Positions 53,847 to 62,654 of a DNA stretch of 64,000 nt are shown here, piece by piece (position 1 is the stretch's first letter; every line of letters begins with the position of its first letter). This DNA is from Nostocoides sp. Soil756 (GTDB lineage Bacteria > Actinomycetota > Actinomycetes > Actinomycetales > Dermatophilaceae). Location of the stretch: the NCBI RefSeq assembly GCF_001428065.1, contig NZ_LMSE01000004.1, forward strand, positions 62,001 to 126,000, read 5' to 3'. A model generated the notes under the pieces. It saw nothing but the letters and a program-made list of their open reading frames with translations, made no database searches and was not told where the DNA came from. Position numbers and translations under genes: made by a program.

Positions 53847-54760
53847 ACAGCATCGACACCACGCCCGTCACCGACCGTCACGCCCCCGCGGTGCCGAACC
53901 CCTACGTCGGCCGCCCGCTGGTGATGGCCACGCAGCACGGCAAGGCCGACGTCGTCGGAGACCTGTTCGCGGCCGTCGGGCTGCACGTCATCCCGGTCGC
54001 CGTCGACACCGACCGGTTCGGCACCTTCACCCCCGAGGTCCCGCGCCCGGGCGATGCCGAGGACGTGGCCGTGGCCAAGGCGCGGGCGGGCGCCGCGGCG
54101 GCCCGGCTGCCCCTGGCCCTCGCCTCCGAGGGAACCTTCACCCCGGACCCCGACACCGGGCTCCTGGTCGTCCAGCGCGAGCTGCTCGTCCTCGTCGACA
54201 CCGAGCGCGACCTGACCATCACGGGCCGTGCAGCCGGCCCCGCCCCGTGGGCGCGTTCCTGGGCCGTGGACGCCGGCGCGGATGCCGATGCCGACCTCGA
54301 CCGGATCCTGGCGGAGGTGGACCTGTCGCACCAGCGGGTCATCGCCCGCCCCGACCCGGCGGCCGCGCCGTCCTCGTCGGCCCCGGCATCCGCGGGCATC
54401 ACGAAGGGCGTCGACTCCCCAGGGGCGCTCCGTGACGCCGTCCGTCACGCCGCCCGCTGGTCGCCGCGGGTCGTCGTCGAGACCGACCTGCGGGCCGACC
54501 AGGCTCCGGACCGGCACGCCGTCATCCGGCGCGCGGCCGTCGACCTCATCCACCGGATGCACACGGACTGCCCGGCGTGCGGCCGACCCGGCTTCGGCGC
54601 CGAGGAACACACCGGCCGGGCGCCATGCTCCGCCTGCGGTGCCACCACGGCGCGGCCGACGCACGTCGTGCACCGGTGCCCCCACTGCTCGCACGAGGTC
54701 CGCACCCCCGCCGGGGAGGGCACCGCGAGCCCGGGCGACTGCCCCGAGTGCAACCCGTGA
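53843..54760 (+). CDS. DUF6671-type protein coupled to dabBA
   Basis: The 305-residue cytoplasmic protein is of unknown function. The N-terminal two thirds (about 15-210) begin RPLVMATQHGKADVVGDLFA and include TDRFGTFTPEVPRPGDAEDVAVAKARAGA and LPLALASEGTFTPDP, reminiscent of the ITPase/Maf-like fold though without proof. The C-terminus has four CxxC pairs (CPAC, CSAC, CPHC, CPEC), likely two zinc ribbons. Start ATG 53843 overlaps the dabBA stop (ATGA), with AGGAG upstream, so the two are co-translated. Family label is from memory. Confidence 0.72.
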   Translation: MNSIDTTPVTDRHAPAVPNPYVGRPLVMATQHGKADVVGDLFAAVGLHVIPVAVDTDRFGTFTPEVPRPGDAEDVAVAKARAGAAAARLPLALASEGTFTPDPDTGLLVVQRELLVLVDTERDLTITGRAAGPAPWARSWAVDAGADADADLDRILAEVDLSHQRVIARPDPAAAPSSSAPASAGITKGVDSPGALRDAVRHAARWSPRVVVETDLRADQAPDRHAVIRRAAVDLIHRMHTDCPACGRPGFGAEEHTGRAPCSACGATTARPTHVVHRCPHCSHEVRTPAGEGTASPGDCPECNP

Positions 54761-54854
54761 CCGGCCCCCGGCCCGGGGCACGGAGCGGCGTGACGGGCGC
54801 CGGGCCCGTGCGGCTCGTGGTGCTGCGGCCGACCGTCGACGAGGATGACGTGGC

Positions 54855-55358
54855 ATGAGCCGCCCTCGCCCCCGCCCGCTGCGCCCCGGCCCCGGCCAGG
54901 AGTCCGTCTGGGACTACCCCCGCCCGCCCGCCGTCGATGCGAGCGGGGAGTCGGTCGAGGTCTGGCTGGGCGGCGTCCGGATCGCGCTGAGCACCCGCCC
55001 CCTGCGCGTCCTCGAGACCAGCCACCCCCCGACGTACTACCTGCCGAGCGCCGACTTCGCCGAGGGTGCGCTGCGCCCGGCCACCGGCTCGTCGTACTGC
55101 GAGTGGAAGGGCGAGGCGGCGTACTACGACGTGGTGGGCGGCGGCGTGGTCGCCCCCCGCGCCGGCTGGACCTACCCAAGCCCCACCCGGGGCTTCGAGG
55201 TGCTGCTCGACCACGTGGCCGTGATGCCCGGGGCGCTGGACCGCTGCCTCGTCGACGACGAGGTGGTGACGCCCCAGGCGGGCGGCTTCTACGGCGGCTG
55301 GATCACGAGCCGGGTCGTCGGCCCCTTCAAGGGCGAACCCGGGAGCTGGGGCTGGTAG
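54855..55358 (+). CDS. DUF427 domain protein
   Basis: The 167-residue protein shows the DUF427 pattern: VEVWLGGVRIALSTRPLRVLETSHPPTYYLP, TGSSYCEWKGEAAYYDVV, FEVLLDHVAVMP and the ending GGFYGGWITSRVVGPFKGEPG. The function of the family is not known. The gap of 94 bases to the DUF6671 gene makes operon membership uncertain. ATG 54855 with a distant GAGGA. It is the last gene of the accessory block before ppa. Confidence 0.87.
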   Translation: MSRPRPRPLRPGPGQESVWDYPRPPAVDASGESVEVWLGGVRIALSTRPLRVLETSHPPTYYLPSADFAEGALRPATGSSYCEWKGEAAYYDVVGGGVVAPRAGWTYPSPTRGFEVLLDHVAVMPGALDRCLVDDEVVTPQAGGFYGGWITSRVVGPFKGEPGSWGW

Positions 55359-55406
55359 TCCGCTGGTCCTGCGCCGGAGCTGACTGCCCAGGCGAACCGG
55401 GGCGTG

Positions 55407-55474
55407 CGAGCGCGCCGGGGGGCATCCGAGCGCGCCGGGGGGCATCCGAGCGCGCCGGGGGGCATCCGAGCGCG
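55407..55474. repeat. 20-bp tandem repeat, 3.4 copies
   Basis: The unit CGAGCGCGCCGGGGGGCATC occurs three times without a mismatch from 55407 to 55466, followed by a partial copy CGAGCGCG. It is intergenic between DUF427 and ppa. Confidence 0.9.
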
Positions 55475-55484
55475 ACCTTGGCAC

Positions 55485-55538
55485 CGGGACCTTCACGGAC
55501 GCACCGGAACGGTTGCGGTGTCCCCGTGAAGGTTCCCG
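55485..55538. repeat. 54-bp imperfect palindrome, right of the dab block
   Basis: The outer arms CGGGACCTTCACGG and CCGTGAAGGTTCCCG differ by one inserted base; inner GCACCG pairs with CGGTGT. The core TTGCGGTG resembles TTGCGGCGTG in the palindrome at 49429. It begins 28 bases past the ppa stop, so it may be the ppa terminator or one of a pair of elements bounding the block. Confidence 0.65.
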
Positions 55539-55565
55539 CATGGGGCGAAAAAGTTGCCCGCGGGG

Positions 55566-56198
55566 TCAGTCGTCGCTGAGCGGCTTGTCCTTGGTGGCCA
55601 GCTCGGCGCGCGCCTTCTCGGCGGCCGCGGCCAGCTCGTCGCTGGTGTGCGCGGAGGTGGCCGCCGGGGCCGGGATCTCGGCGTGCGGGGGCATCCGCCA
55701 CCGGGCCGTGGTGAGGCCGGCTGCCCGGGCCCGCTCGAGCGCCTCGGTGATGCAGCTCTCGGCCTCCTCGCGCCCCGCCCAGTGGGCCCCCTGGACCGAC
55801 TTGCCCGGCTCGAGGTCCTTGTAGGTCTCGAAGAAGTGCTGGATCTCGAGCCGGTCGAACTCGGTGATGTGCTCGAGCTCGCTGATGTGCGCCTTGCGGG
55901 GGTCGCCCGCGGGGATGCACAGGATCTTGTCGTCGCCGCCCGCCTCGTCGCGCATGTGGAACATCCCGATGGGGCGCGCCCGCACGATGCAGCCGGGGAA
56001 GGTCGGCTCGTCGAGCAGGACCAGCGCGTCGAGCGGGTCGCCGTCCTCACCGAGGGTGTCCTCGATGTAGCCGTAGTCCGACGGGTACGACATCGCCGTG
56101 AAGAGCATCCGGTCGAGGCGGATGCGACCCGTCTCGTGGTCGACCTCGTACTTGTTGCGGTGACCCTTGGGGATCTCGATGGTGACGTCGAACTCCAC
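55566..56198 (-). CDS. ppa: Soluble inorganic pyrophosphatase, family I
   Basis: The 210-residue enzyme hydrolyses pyrophosphate in the cytoplasm. It has [19 protein letters not shown], the metal-binding signature [18 protein letters not shown], and [10 protein letters not shown]. The catalytic core is complete by about residue 160; a further 45-residue Ala/Glu-rich tail ([18 protein letters not shown]) is an addition to the usual actinobacterial length. The GTG at 56198 has GGGAG 9 bases upstream; earlier starts run into the promoter region shared with dacB. Confidence 0.95.
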   Translation of the reverse strand: MEFDVTIEIPKGHRNKYEVDHETGRIRLDRMLFTAMSYPSDYGYIEDTLGEDGDPLDALVLLDEPTFPGCIVRARPIGMFHMRDEAGGDDKILCIPAGDPRKAHISELEHITEFDRLEIQHFFETYKDLEPGKSVQGAHWAGREEAESCITEALERARAAGLTTARWRMPPHAEIPAPAATSAHTSDELAAAAEKARAELATKDKPLSDD

Positions 56199-56292
56199 GG
56201 CGTGTTGCTCCCTCGTAGTGCGCTGTGCTGCGTGACCTAGGCTCGAGCGACAGTCTGGCGCATGGATCGCCGTGGGGACGAAGGGAGTGTCG

Positions 56293-57735
56293 GTGAGACG
56301 TGTCATGGTCGCGTCCCTGACGGCGCTCGCGCTCCTCGGCGTCGGCGGCTACGCGACCGCGGACGTCCTCGACGTGGCCCCCGGGATCCTGACCCTCGAC
56401 CGCCCCGGTCTCGTGCCGACGCCCACGGTGTCGGGCAGCCCCGCCCCGGTCGTGCTGCCGACGCCGGGCCGCTCGGCCCCCGCGTTGCGCGCCGCCGCTG
56501 CCGACGCCTCTGTGCCCACCACCGACGGCCTCCGTGCGGCGGTGGACGCGGCCGCCACCGACCCGGAGCTGGCCGGCCACCTCGGGATGAGCGTGCGCGA
56601 CGGGGTCACCGGTACCGAGCTCCTCGGGGTGCGCCCCACCGAGGCGCGGGTGCCGGCGTCCACGGCGAAGCTGCTGGCGGCCGTGGCGATCACCGACACC
56701 CTCGACCTCGGGGCCCGCATCCCCACGACGGTTGTGGCCCCGCCCGGCTCCCCCGACCTGGTGCTGGTCGTGAAGGGCGACATGCTGCTGTCCCCGACGG
56801 CCGGCGACCCCGACGCCGTCGAGGGCCGGGCCGGCCTGGCCGACCTGGCCGACCAGGTGGCCGCGGCGTTGCGGCCTCGCGGGCGCACGACGGTGCGGCT
56901 GCGGCTGGACCTCTCGTTCGCCCCCGGCCCGCGCATCCCTCCCACCTGGGTCCGCAACGACGTGCGCGACGGCTTCGCCGGGCCAGTGGTGATGACCGGT
57001 CTGAGCACCCTGCAGGCCCGCCCGCTGCGGCCGGCGCCCACCGTGCCCGAGGCCGCGGTCGCCCGCGCGCTGGTGGCACGGCTGGCCGAGCGTGGCGTAC
57101 AGGCCACCCTCGCGCCGGCCGACACCTGGACCGCGCCCGCACCCGAGGGGGCCGAGGTGCTCGGCAGGGTGGAGTCGGCCACGTACGGCGAGCTGCTCGG
57201 CCACGCGCTCGCCGTCAGTGACAACACCCTGGCCGAGAGCCTGGTGCGCCAGGCGGCCGCCACCGCCGGCGCCCCCACCCGAGCGGCCGGCGACAACGCC
57301 GCGTTCATCCGCGGCCGCCTCGAGGCCGACGGGATCCCCGTCCCTGGCCTCGTGCTCAAGGACGCCAGCGGCCTGAGCCCCGGCCAGGCCGTCGCCCCGG
57401 TCACCCTCTCGGCGGTGCTGGCCCGAGCCGTGGAAGGCGGCTCCGAGCCGCTGCGCAGCGTGGTCGCGGGGCTGCCGGTCTCGGGCCTCGAGGGGACCCT
57501 CGCCGGTCGGTTCACCGAGAAGGCGACCGCCGACGTCCTCGGGGTGCCACGGGCCAAGACCGGCACCCTGCGCCAGGGCTCTTCGCTCGCGGGGACGACC
57601 ACCACCGTGCAGGGCCGCCCGCTGCTCTTCGTCGTCCAGGTCGACGGGTTCGCCCAGACCTTCGACGGAACGCTGCGAGCCCGCGCCGCGTTGGACCGGA
57701 TCGTGGCCGCCCTCACCCGATGCGGTTGTCGGTGA
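56293..57735 (+). CDS. dacB: D-alanyl-D-alanine carboxypeptidase/endopeptidase (PBP4 type)
   Basis: The 480-residue exported class C penicillin-binding protein trims peptidoglycan stem peptides. Signal or anchor [20 protein letters not shown], a Thr/Pro linker, then SxxK as PASTAKLL, SxN as VSDNTLAES and KTG as AKTGTLRQ. It has the large PBP4 insertion between the first two motifs. The GTG at 56293 fits AAGGGAG at 5 bases; GTGs at 56272 and 56287 are alternatives. TAGGCT at 56238-56243 is the likely -10. Follows ppa divergently, as in mycobacteria. Confidence 0.92.
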   Translation: MRRVMVASLTALALLGVGGYATADVLDVAPGILTLDRPGLVPTPTVSGSPAPVVLPTPGRSAPALRAAAADASVPTTDGLRAAVDAAATDPELAGHLGMSVRDGVTGTELLGVRPTEARVPASTAKLLAAVAITDTLDLGARIPTTVVAPPGSPDLVLVVKGDMLLSPTAGDPDAVEGRAGLADLADQVAAALRPRGRTTVRLRLDLSFAPGPRIPPTWVRNDVRDGFAGPVVMTGLSTLQARPLRPAPTVPEAAVARALVARLAERGVQATLAPADTWTAPAPEGAEVLGRVESATYGELLGHALAVSDNTLAESLVRQAAATAGAPTRAAGDNAAFIRGRLEADGIPVPGLVLKDASGLSPGQAVAPVTLSAVLARAVEGGSEPLRSVVAGLPVSGLEGTLAGRFTEKATADVLGVPRAKTGTLRQGSSLAGTTTTVQGRPLLFVVQVDGFAQTFDGTLRARAALDRIVAALTRCGCR

Positions 57736-57759
57736 CCGTCGTGATGAGAGGCTGAGCGC

Positions 57760-58800
57760 GTGGCATACGTCGACTGGGAGTTCGCGAAGACGACGGGTCG
57801 AGCTCTCGTCCCGGCCGGCCCGGTGGTCTCGCCGGCGGAGGCGAAGGCCGAGGTCGCCGCCATCCGCGCCGCCGCGCGCTCCGCTCGCGGCCCGGTCGCC
57901 GAGACCGCCCGGCTGCACACCCCGCCCGACGCGCCCGATGCCCTGGTCGTGGACCGGGCGACCTGGATCTCGCTCAACGTCGACTCGATGGCGGCCCTGC
58001 TCGAGCCCGCGGTCGAGGCCCTCGTGCAGCGCCGGGGCACCGCCCCGGGCCCCGCGGCCCAGGCCGTGGGCGGCAAGGTCACCGGCGCCGAGTCCGGGGC
58101 GCTGCTCGCGTTCATGGCCAGCAAGGTCCTCGGCCAGTACGACCTCGCGCCCGACGGCACCCCCAGCCTGCTGCTCGTCGCCCCCAACCTGATGGCGACC
58201 GCGCGCGAGCTGGCGGTCGACCCCGCCGACTTCCGGACCTGGGTCTGCATGCACGAGGAGACCCACCGCGTGCAGTTCACCGCCAACCCGTGGCTGCGCG
58301 AGCACGTCATCGCGCAGGCCCGCCACCTCGCGGTCGACCTGGCCCCCGACCAGGAGCGGATGCACGAGATCGTCTCGCGCATCACCGAGCGCCTGCCCGA
58401 GCTGTTCTCCGAGGGCAGCACCGGCGTCGCCGAGCTCTTCACCACCCCCGAGCAGCGCGACCAGCTGGCCCGTCTCACCGCCGTCATGTCGCTGCTCGAG
58501 GGGCACGCCGACGTCGTGATGGACGACGTGGGGCCGGCCCACATCCCGACCGTGGCCGCCATCCGCGCCAAGTTCACGACCCGCCGCAAGGGCGCCGGCT
58601 CCGCCGACCGGCTGCTGCGCAGGCTGCTGGGGCTCGAGGCCAAGATGCGCCAGTACCACGACGGCGCCGTGTTCGTCCGGGCCGTGCAGGAGAAGGTCGG
58701 GGTCGACGGCTTCAACGCCGTGTGGACCTCGCCCGAAACCCTGCCGCAGCCGCAGGAGATCGCGGACCCGCTGGCCTGGGTCCGCCGCGTCCACGCCTGA
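57760..58800 (+). CDS. Zinc-dependent metalloprotease-fold protein (DUF2342)
   Basis: The 346-residue protein has the actinobacterial DUF2342 signature: DWEFAKTTGRAL, VDRATWISLNVDSM, a zincin motif MHEETHRVQF and LLEGHADVVMDDVG, followed by RLLGLEAKMRQYHDGAVFV. The HExxH suggests zinc binding; a protease activity is only by fold. Homologues sit between dacB and tilS in many actinobacteria. GTG start at 57760, 24 bases after dacB. Confidence 0.88.
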   Translation: MAYVDWEFAKTTGRALVPAGPVVSPAEAKAEVAAIRAAARSARGPVAETARLHTPPDAPDALVVDRATWISLNVDSMAALLEPAVEALVQRRGTAPGPAAQAVGGKVTGAESGALLAFMASKVLGQYDLAPDGTPSLLLVAPNLMATARELAVDPADFRTWVCMHEETHRVQFTANPWLREHVIAQARHLAVDLAPDQERMHEIVSRITERLPELFSEGSTGVAELFTTPEQRDQLARLTAVMSLLEGHADVVMDDVGPAHIPTVAAIRAKFTTRRKGAGSADRLLRRLLGLEAKMRQYHDGAVFVRAVQEKVGVDGFNAVWTSPETLPQPQEIADPLAWVRRVHA

Positions 58801-58826
58801 CCCGACCCGTCCGGGATGATGGGGCC

Positions 58827-58841
58827 GTGAGGGCCCGATGA
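58827..58841 (+). other. Four-codon mini-frame overlapping the tilS start
   Basis: GTG AGG GCC CGA TGA: its GTG is six bases after GATGAT, a possible -10, and its stop overlaps the tilS ATG (58838). tilS itself has no ribosome site, so re-initiation after the mini-frame is a possible start mechanism. Confidence 0.35.
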
Positions 58842-59839
58842 CGCGCGCGTGGGGCAGGCCGCATCCCGCCGTCGCCGCCGTGCGCTCGGCCGTGCGAGCC
58901 GCCCTGGCCGAGTGCGACCCCGGTGACCTGGCGCTCGTCGCCTGCAGCGGGGGAGCCGACTCGCTGGCCCTGGCCGACGCCGCCCGGCAGGCGTCCGGCC
59001 CGGCCGGTGTCCGGGTGGGTGCCGTCGTCGTCGACCACGGCCTGCAGGGTGGCTCGCGCGAGGTCGCCGACACGGTGGGTCGGCGGCTCGCCGACCTCGG
59101 GCTCGACCCGGTGCAGGTCGTGTCGTGCCCGCCGACCGGGCCCGGGGGCGGGTCCGGCGGGCTCGAGGCGGCCGCGCGCGCCGCCCGCTACCGCGCGCTC
59201 GACGCCGCCGCCGACGAGCACGGAGCCCGCCTGGTGCTGCTCGGCCACACCCGCGACGACCAGGCCGAGCAGGTGCTGCTGGGGCTCGCCCGCGGAAGCG
59301 GCGCCCGCAGCCTGGCCGGGATGCCGCCCGCTCGCGGGCGCTACCGGCGCCCGCTGCTCGTGGTCACCCGCGCGCAGACCCGGGCCGCCTGCGCCGCCGA
59401 GGGGCTGACCTGGTGGGACGACCCGATGAACGAGGACCCCGCCTTCGCCCGGGTGCGCGCCCGCCGGGCCCTGGCCGACCTCGAGGCCCAGCTCGGGCCC
59501 GGGCTGGGCGCCGCGCTGGCCCGCAGCGCCGCCCAGCTGCGCGAGGACGCCGACCACCTCGACACCCTCGCCGACGGGGCCGTGGCGGGCCTGGGTGCGG
59601 CGCCGTGGCGGGTCGAGGCACTCGCGGCCCTGCCCCGCGCCGTGCGCACCCGCACCTGGCGCCGGCTCCTCGTGGCCGCCGGCGCCCCGGCCGGGCAGCT
59701 GTCGAGCCGTCACACCGACGCCTGTGACCGGCTCCTCACGCACTGGCACGGCCAGGGCGCCGTGCACGTGCCCGGGGGACTGCGGGTGAGGAGATCCGGC
59801 GGGCGGGTGTCCATCGCCCGTCCCGATCGGGTTGACTAG
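58838..59839 (+). CDS. tilS: tRNA(Ile)-lysidine synthase
   Basis: The 333-residue PP-loop enzyme converts C34 of tRNA-Ile(CAU) to lysidine with ATP and lysine. PP-loop [12 protein letters not shown] (about 36-47), [29 protein letters not shown] and the [18 protein letters not shown] motif are all present. It lacks the long C-terminal domains of E. coli TilS, like other actinobacterial forms. Start ATG 58838. Followed by hpt. Confidence 0.93.
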   Translation: MTRAWGRPHPAVAAVRSAVRAALAECDPGDLALVACSGGADSLALADAARQASGPAGVRVGAVVVDHGLQGGSREVADTVGRRLADLGLDPVQVVSCPPTGPGGGSGGLEAAARAARYRALDAAADEHGARLVLLGHTRDDQAEQVLLGLARGSGARSLAGMPPARGRYRRPLLVVTRAQTRAACAAEGLTWWDDPMNEDPAFARVRARRALADLEAQLGPGLGAALARSAAQLREDADHLDTLADGAVAGLGAAPWRVEALAALPRAVRTRTWRRLLVAAGAPAGQLSSRHTDACDRLLTHWHGQGAVHVPGGLRVRRSGGRVSIARPDRVD

Positions 59840-59873
59840 GGCCCACCACCCCCCAGCCCGACCAGGAGCCGCA

Positions 59874-60425
59874 GTGGACGCCGCCCACATGGGAGCAGAT
59901 CTCGAACGAGTCCTCATCACCGAGGAGGAGATCCACGCCCGGCTCGAGGAGCTCGCGGGCTACATCACCGAACGTTACGAGGGCCAGGACCTCCTGCTGG
60001 TCGGCGTGCTCAAGGGGGCCGTCATGGTGATGGCCGACCTGATGAGGGCCCTGCCGGGCAGCGTGCCGGTCGACTGGATGGCCGTGTCGTCCTACGGGTC
60101 GGGCACCAAGTCCAGCGGCGTCGTGCGCATCCTGAAGGACCTCGACGGCGACATCACCGGCCGCCACGTGCTGATCGTCGAGGACATCATCGACTCGGGC
60201 CTGACGCTGTCGTGGATCAAGTCCAACCTCGAGTCGCGCAGCCCCGCCTCGGTCGAGATCTGCACCCTGCTGCGCAAGCCCGATGCGGCCAAGGTCCAGG
60301 TCGACGTGGCCTGGGTCGGCTTCGACATCCCCAACGAGTTCGTGGTCGGCTACGGCCTCGACTACGCCGAGGCGTACCGCGGGCTGCGGGTCGTCGGGAC
60401 CCTCGCCCCCCACGTCTACAGCTGA
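59874..60425 (+). CDS. hpt: Hypoxanthine phosphoribosyltransferase
   Basis: The 183-residue purine-salvage enzyme makes IMP or GMP from hypoxanthine or guanine and PRPP. The PRPP loop is [32 protein letters not shown] and [11 protein letters not shown] are also typical; [17 protein letters not shown] is in the hood. The GTG at 59874 has AGGAG 5 bases upstream; ATG 59889 is an alternative. Lies between tilS and ftsH in the conserved order. Confidence 0.95.
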   Translation: MDAAHMGADLERVLITEEEIHARLEELAGYITERYEGQDLLLVGVLKGAVMVMADLMRALPGSVPVDWMAVSSYGSGTKSSGVVRILKDLDGDITGRHVLIVEDIIDSGLTLSWIKSNLESRSPASVEICTLLRKPDAAKVQVDVAWVGFDIPNEFVVGYGLDYAEAYRGLRVVGTLAPHVYS

Positions 60426-60521
60426 CCGTCGTCGAACCCTGCGGAACACGCGCACCCGCGGGCTCGTTGCTAGCGTGTACCAGTCCGGACGGCGTGACCC
60501 CCGGGCCAGATGACGACGAGC

Positions 60522-60554
60522 AGGAGGTCGGGGCGTGAGCCCCGTGGCCAGATG
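60522..60554 (+). promoter_or_regulatory. Hairpin-bridged ribosome site of ftsH
   Basis: AGGAGG at 60522-60527 is 24 bases before the ftsH ATG, too far to act directly. Between them CGGGGC, GTGA, GCCCCG (60529-60544) forms a 6-bp hairpin with a GNRA-type tetraloop. Folded, it leaves an effective distance of 8 bases. Confidence 0.5.
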
Positions 60555-62654
60555 GACTTCAAACGCATTCTCAAGGCCCCGGTGTTCTGGGTCCTCGCCG
60601 CGCTCGTGTTGCTGCTGGTCGTCTTCACCACCGGTGGCGACGGCGGCTACACCACGATCACGACGTCCCAGGCCGAGAAGCTCATCACCGAGAAGAAGGT
60701 CGACTCGGCGGTCATGTCCACCGACAACGTCCTGACCCTCGACCTCAAGGACGGCCAGACCTTCTCCGACCCGGCCACGAACGTCAAGGACGCCACGAAG
60801 GTCCGTGCCGAGTACGTCGACGCGCGCGCCGACAGCCTGGTCAGCGAGCTCAAGACGAACCTGCCCGACGGCTACGACGACAAGGTCCAGGGCGACAGCA
60901 CCTTCTGGACGATCTTCATCAGCTTCTTCCCCGTCCTGCTGCTCGTCGGCCTCTTCTGGTGGCTGATGAGCCAGGCCCAGGGCGGCGGCTCGCGGGTCAT
61001 GCAGTTCGGCAAGTCCCGGGCCAAGCTCGCCACCAAGGACACCCCCAAGGTCACCTTCGCCGACGTCGCCGGGGCCGACGAGGCCGTCGAGGAGCTCCAG
61101 GAGATCGTCGAGTTCCTCCGCGAGCCGGCCAAGTTCCTCGCCGTCGGCGCCAAGATCCCCAAGGGCGTGCTGCTCTACGGCCAGCCCGGTACCGGCAAGA
61201 CCCTGCTGGCGCGGGCCGTCGCCGGTGAGGCCGGCGTGCCGTTCTACTCGATCTCCGGCTCGGACTTCGTGGAGATGTTCGTCGGCGTCGGTGCCTCCCG
61301 GGTGCGCGACCTGTTCGAGCAGGCCAAGTCGAACGCGCCCGCCATCGTCTTCGTCGACGAGATCGACGCCGTCGGCCGCCACCGCGGTGCGGGGATGGGC
61401 GGCGGCCACGACGAGCGCGAGCAGACCCTGAACCAGCTGCTCGTCGAGATGGACGGCTTCGACGTCAAGACCAACGTCATCCTCATCGCCGCCACCAACC
61501 GCCCCGACATCCTCGACCCCGCGCTGCTGCGCCCGGGCCGTTTCGACCGCCAGATCAGTGTCGAGAACCCCGACATGATCGGGCGGCACAAGATCCTCCA
61601 GGTGCACGCGCAGGGCAAGCCGATGGCCTCCGACGTCGACCTGCTGGCCGTCGCGCGGCGCACCCCCGGATTCACCGGTGCCGACCTGGCCAACGTCCTC
61701 AACGAGGCCGCGCTGCTCACCGCGCGCACCGACAAGAAGCTCATCGACGACGAGGTCCTCGACGAGGCCATCGACCGCGTGATCGCGGGCCCGCAGAAGC
61801 GCACCCGCATCATGTCGGCCAAGGAGCGCAAGATCACGGCCTACCACGAGGGCGGCCACGCCCTGGTGGCGGCGGGGATGAACCACACCGACCCCGTCAC
61901 CAAGGTCACGATCCTGCCGCGCGGGCGCGCCCTTGGCTACACGATGGTGCTGCCGCTCGACGACAAGTACTCCACCACCCGCAACGAGATCCTCGACCAG
62001 CTCGCGTACGCCCTCGGCGGGCGCGTGGCCGAGGAGATCATCTTCCACGACCCCACCACCGGGGCGGCGAACGACATCGAGAAGGCCACCGCCATGGCCC
62101 GCAAGATGGTCACCGAGTACGGGATGAGCGAGCGGGTCGGCGCCATCAAGCTCGGCCAGAGCCAGGGCGAGCCCTTCCTCGGCCGCGACATGGGCCACCA
62201 GCGCGACTACTCCGAGCAGGTCGCCGCCATCGTCGACGAGGAGGTCCGCAAGCTCGTCGACACCGCGCACGACGAGGCGTGGCACGTCGTCAACGACAAC
62301 CGCGACCTCCTCGACCGGCTCGTCCTCGAGCTGCTCGACAAGGAGACCCTCAACGCCGCCGAGCTGGCCGAGCTGTTCAAGGACATCCACAAGCGCCCGG
62401 CGCGCCCCACGTGGCTGTCCAGCGAGCACCGCACGCTCTCGAACATCCCCCCGGTCCTGACCCCGGCCGAGGCCGCCGCCATGAACGGGCGCAACGGCTC
62501 CGGGGCGCCGCAGGGTGCCACCGTCACCCCCGGCGACCCGCAGACCCAGGCCGCCATCGACGCGCAGGCCGCCGTCGGTGCCAAGACCACCCCGGACGAG
62601 CACCCGCCGACCGAGGTCATCGAGATCCCCGAGGGCGGTCGTGTCGAACCCTGA
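60552..62654 (+). CDS. ftsH: ATP-dependent zinc metalloprotease FtsH
   Basis: A membrane-anchored AAA protease of 700 residues that degrades membrane and regulatory proteins. Two N-terminal helices (about 10-25 and 118-138) flank an extracytoplasmic domain. The AAA domain has Walker A GQPGTGKT (about 210-217), Walker [12 protein letters not shown], and the second region of homology [21 protein letters not shown]; the protease site is HEGGH (about 432-436). A Pro/Ala-rich tail ends the protein. ATG 60552 ([14 protein letters not shown]) matches the family start; ATG 60510 would add 14 unrelated residues. The last 14 bases overlap folE. Confidence 0.96.
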   Translation: MDFKRILKAPVFWVLAALVLLLVVFTTGGDGGYTTITTSQAEKLITEKKVDSAVMSTDNVLTLDLKDGQTFSDPATNVKDATKVRAEYVDARADSLVSELKTNLPDGYDDKVQGDSTFWTIFISFFPVLLLVGLFWWLMSQAQGGGSRVMQFGKSRAKLATKDTPKVTFADVAGADEAVEELQEIVEFLREPAKFLAVGAKIPKGVLLYGQPGTGKTLLARAVAGEAGVPFYSISGSDFVEMFVGVGASRVRDLFEQAKSNAPAIVFVDEIDAVGRHRGAGMGGGHDEREQTLNQLLVEMDGFDVKTNVILIAATNRPDILDPALLRPGRFDRQISVENPDMIGRHKILQVHAQGKPMASDVDLLAVARRTPGFTGADLANVLNEAALLTARTDKKLIDDEVLDEAIDRVIAGPQKRTRIMSAKERKITAYHEGGHALVAAGMNHTDPVTKVTILPRGRALGYTMVLPLDDKYSTTRNEILDQLAYALGGRVAEEIIFHDPTTGAANDIEKATAMARKMVTEYGMSERVGAIKLGQSQGEPFLGRDMGHQRDYSEQVAAIVDEEVRKLVDTAHDEAWHVVNDNRDLLDRLVLELLDKETLNAAELAELFKDIHKRPARPTWLSSEHRTLSNIPPVLTPAEAAAMNGRNGSGAPQGATVTPGDPQTQAAIDAQAAVGAKTTPDEHPPTEVIEIPEGGRVEP

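Noticed and set aside
55407-55474. CRISPR array
   Set aside because: The 20-bp units are directly adjacent with no spacers.
55380-55560. Attachment-site copy of the tRNA-Thr 3' end
   Set aside because: I found no stretch matching the T-arm and acceptor sequence, and no integrase gene is present.
60510-60551. ATG 60510 as the ftsH start
   Set aside because: It has no ribosome site and adds residues unlike FtsH N-termini; [14 protein letters not shown] from 60552 matches the family.
60535-60735. A 66-codon gene from GTG 60535 behind a good ribosome site
   Set aside because: Lies wholly inside ftsH in another frame with shadow-like composition. It is mentioned only as a possible decoy start.
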